Assembly: GCA_031262125.1 (NCBI GenBank)
Contig: JAISII010000024.1
Location: 1-6,336 of the forward strand
DNA from: Oscillospiraceae bacterium
Lineage (GTDB): Bacteria > Bacillota > Clostridia > Oscillospirales > Acutalibacteraceae
Length of the DNA: 6,336 nt
Direction of reading: 5' to 3'
The position numbers and the translations under genes were made by a program. The notes beneath the pieces are model-generated. The model was not told where the DNA came from and ran no database searches. It worked only from the letters and a program-made list of their open reading frames with translations. Shown here piece after piece: positions 5,352 through 6,336 of this stretch. The first letter of the stretch is position 1. Each line of letters begins with the position of its first letter.

Positions 5352-5355
5352 CTCG
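5352..5355 (-). promoter_or_regulatory. Ribosome binding site of the DUF3788-like gene
   Basis: GAGG on the minus strand with a spacer of 8 nt (TATTTTT-side) before the ATG at 5341-5343, in the gap after the DUF4143 gene. It supports this start. Confidence 0.6.
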
Positions 5356-5386
5356 GGGTAATATTGTTTTAAAAGTAAAAACTAAG

Positions 5387-6336
5387 CTAATTGCTTTCTA
5401 AAAGCCAATCCACAACATTTATTTGCCGAATGCCGTCATAGTTGGCGGTTTTGGGGATATCGTCCATAGTGAGGAGGATTTTAGGGTGGTTGTCTCGGAT
5501 TTCTCGCAGAGGGGCAAGCTCCCTTTGCAGGGTTGATTCTTCCAGCACACTGGCGGCAACCTGATAATAGGTCAGACCTTCGGCATGTTCGGAGACAAAG
5601 TCCACTTCTTTTTGAGCCACTTTACCGATGGTAACCTTTTCGCCACGGCGTAAAAGCTCCAAGCAAACAATATTTTCTAAAACATGTCCAATGTCCGGCG
5701 TTGAGCTTGCCAATAGGAAGTTCCGCAAGCCGCTGTCTACAGCATAATATTTACCGTTAGTTTTAAGGTGCTGCCGTCCTTGCACATCATAGCGGTCGAT
5801 TTTATAAAACAAGTAGCTGTCGCACAAGGCGTTAACATATTTGCTAATGGTGTTGACCGAAATGCTCCGCCCTGCCGAGTTGATAGTGTCGGCAATTTTT
5901 TTAACCGAAACAGGGCTGCCCACATTGCTAAACAAGAATTTGCCCACAGCCTCTAATATGCCTACATCGGCATCACCAAGCCGTTTGGCAACATCTTTTA
6001 TAAGTATTGTATTGTAAATTCCGTCCAAATAAGAGCGTATTAGCGGTTCTTTATGCCCGAGCAAGGTGGTTGCCGGGAAGCCGCCGAAACTCAAATATTC
6101 TCTAAATGCGAAAGTAATGTTGTTCGGGTTTATATCTTGCACCTGTAAAAATTCTTTAAACGAAAACGGCAGCATTTCAATTTCAACATATCGCCCGGAC
6201 AGCAGGGTTGCAAGCTTGCCGGAGAGCATATAGGCGTTTGAGCCGGTAATATAAATATCTACATTATCTTTTATATACAGGCTGTCCACGGCTTTTTCGT
6301 ATCCCTCACAGCGTTGCACTTCGTCCAGAAAAATGT
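5387..6336 (-). CDS. AAA/DUF4143 family ATPase, partial (N-terminus outside window)
   Basis: C-terminal 315 or so residues. The frame is open to the right edge: before the GTG at 6317-6319 it reads IFLDE, then VQRCEGYEK. This is the Walker B motif (LDEVQ) of an AAA_14-type ATPase, so the GTG is internal and the Walker A part lies beyond the window. Numbering from that codon, ITGSN (25-29) is a sensor-1-like motif and LLSGRY (39-44) with the PFSFKEFL stretch is typical of the family. FGGFP (78-82) follows, then a winged-helix-like region (about 130-175). The DUF4143 end (190-310) has YAVDSGLRN, LENIVCLELLRRG, EVDF (238-241) and YYQVAAS (251-257), a restriction-endonuclease-like fold pattern. 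Cellular role of the family is not settled; links to toxin-antitoxin-like or defence functions are suggestions only. Stop TAG at 5387-5389. The next gene on the same strand starts 43 bp downstream. Confidence 0.9.
   Translation of the reverse strand, partial: IFLDEVQRCEGYEKAVDSLYIKDNVDIYITGSNAYMLSGKLATLLSGRYVEIEMLPFSFKEFLQVQDINPNNITFAFREYLSFGGFPATTLLGHKEPLIRSYLDGIYNTILIKDVAKRLGDADVGILEAVGKFLFSNVGSPVSVKKIADTINSAGRSISVNTISKYVNALCDSYLFYKIDRYDVQGRQHLKTNGKYYAVDSGLRNFLLASSTPDIGHVLENIVCLELLRRGEKVTIGKVAQKEVDFVSEHAEGLTYYQVAASVLEESTLQRELAPLREIRDNHPKILLTMDDIPKTANYDGIRQINVVDWLLESN

Overview
The window looks like a low-to-medium GC chromosome from a Firmicute of the class Clostridia. This rests on the LeuRS and CCA-enzyme sequences, Shine-Dalgarno-led genes, a bacterial class A (not Bacillus-type B) RNase P RNA, and a very short holin-like peptide locus of a kind common in clostridial genomes. 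A finer placement (for example Oscillospirales/Ruminococcaceae) is only an impression.

Layout. Positions 1-779 (+) hold the 3' part of leuS, followed after 44 bp by cca (824-2170, +), the CCA-adding tRNA nucleotidyltransferase with an HD domain. A near-symmetrical hairpin with T-runs on both strands (about 2193-2231) ends cca. It can also end the convergent RNase P RNA gene rnpB (about 2317-2661, -), whose P1 helix and promoter can both be placed. Upstream of rnpB on the same strand is a 577-residue protein (2718-4451, -) with an N-terminal SIR2-like NAD-binding/NADase-type domain and six C-terminal TPRs, the architecture of a candidate antiphage NAD-depletion protein.

The most interesting stretch is 4487-4805, between the SIR2-TPR gene and the next gene. 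It looks empty on an ordinary ORF view but reads as a complete type I toxin-antitoxin locus. There is a strong plus-strand promoter (TTGACA-17-TAAAAT), a structured leader, a 28-codon GTG-started hydrophobic peptide gene (4614-4700) behind a strong ribosome binding site, and a hairpin over its stop codon. A terminator follows, and a consensus minus-strand promoter (TTGACA-16-TATAAT) would make a roughly 80-nt antisense RNA overlapping the 3' end of the toxin mRNA. A 15-nt element in the toxin leader is complementary to the toxin terminator and nearly identical to the 5' end of the antisense RNA. This suggests competition between mRNA 5'-3' pairing and antitoxin binding.

The right end carries a DUF3788-type protein (4903-5343, -) and, 43 bp upstream of it, a partial AAA/DUF4143 ATPase (5387 to the window edge, -) whose Walker B sits at the boundary and whose Walker A lies outside.

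The left half is tRNA/RNA housekeeping (LeuRS, CCA enzyme, RNase P RNA). The right half looks like an accessory island: a SIR2-TPR defence candidate, a type I toxin locus and a DUF4143 ATPase. All functions here are inferred from sequence motifs; nothing was searched or computed externally.
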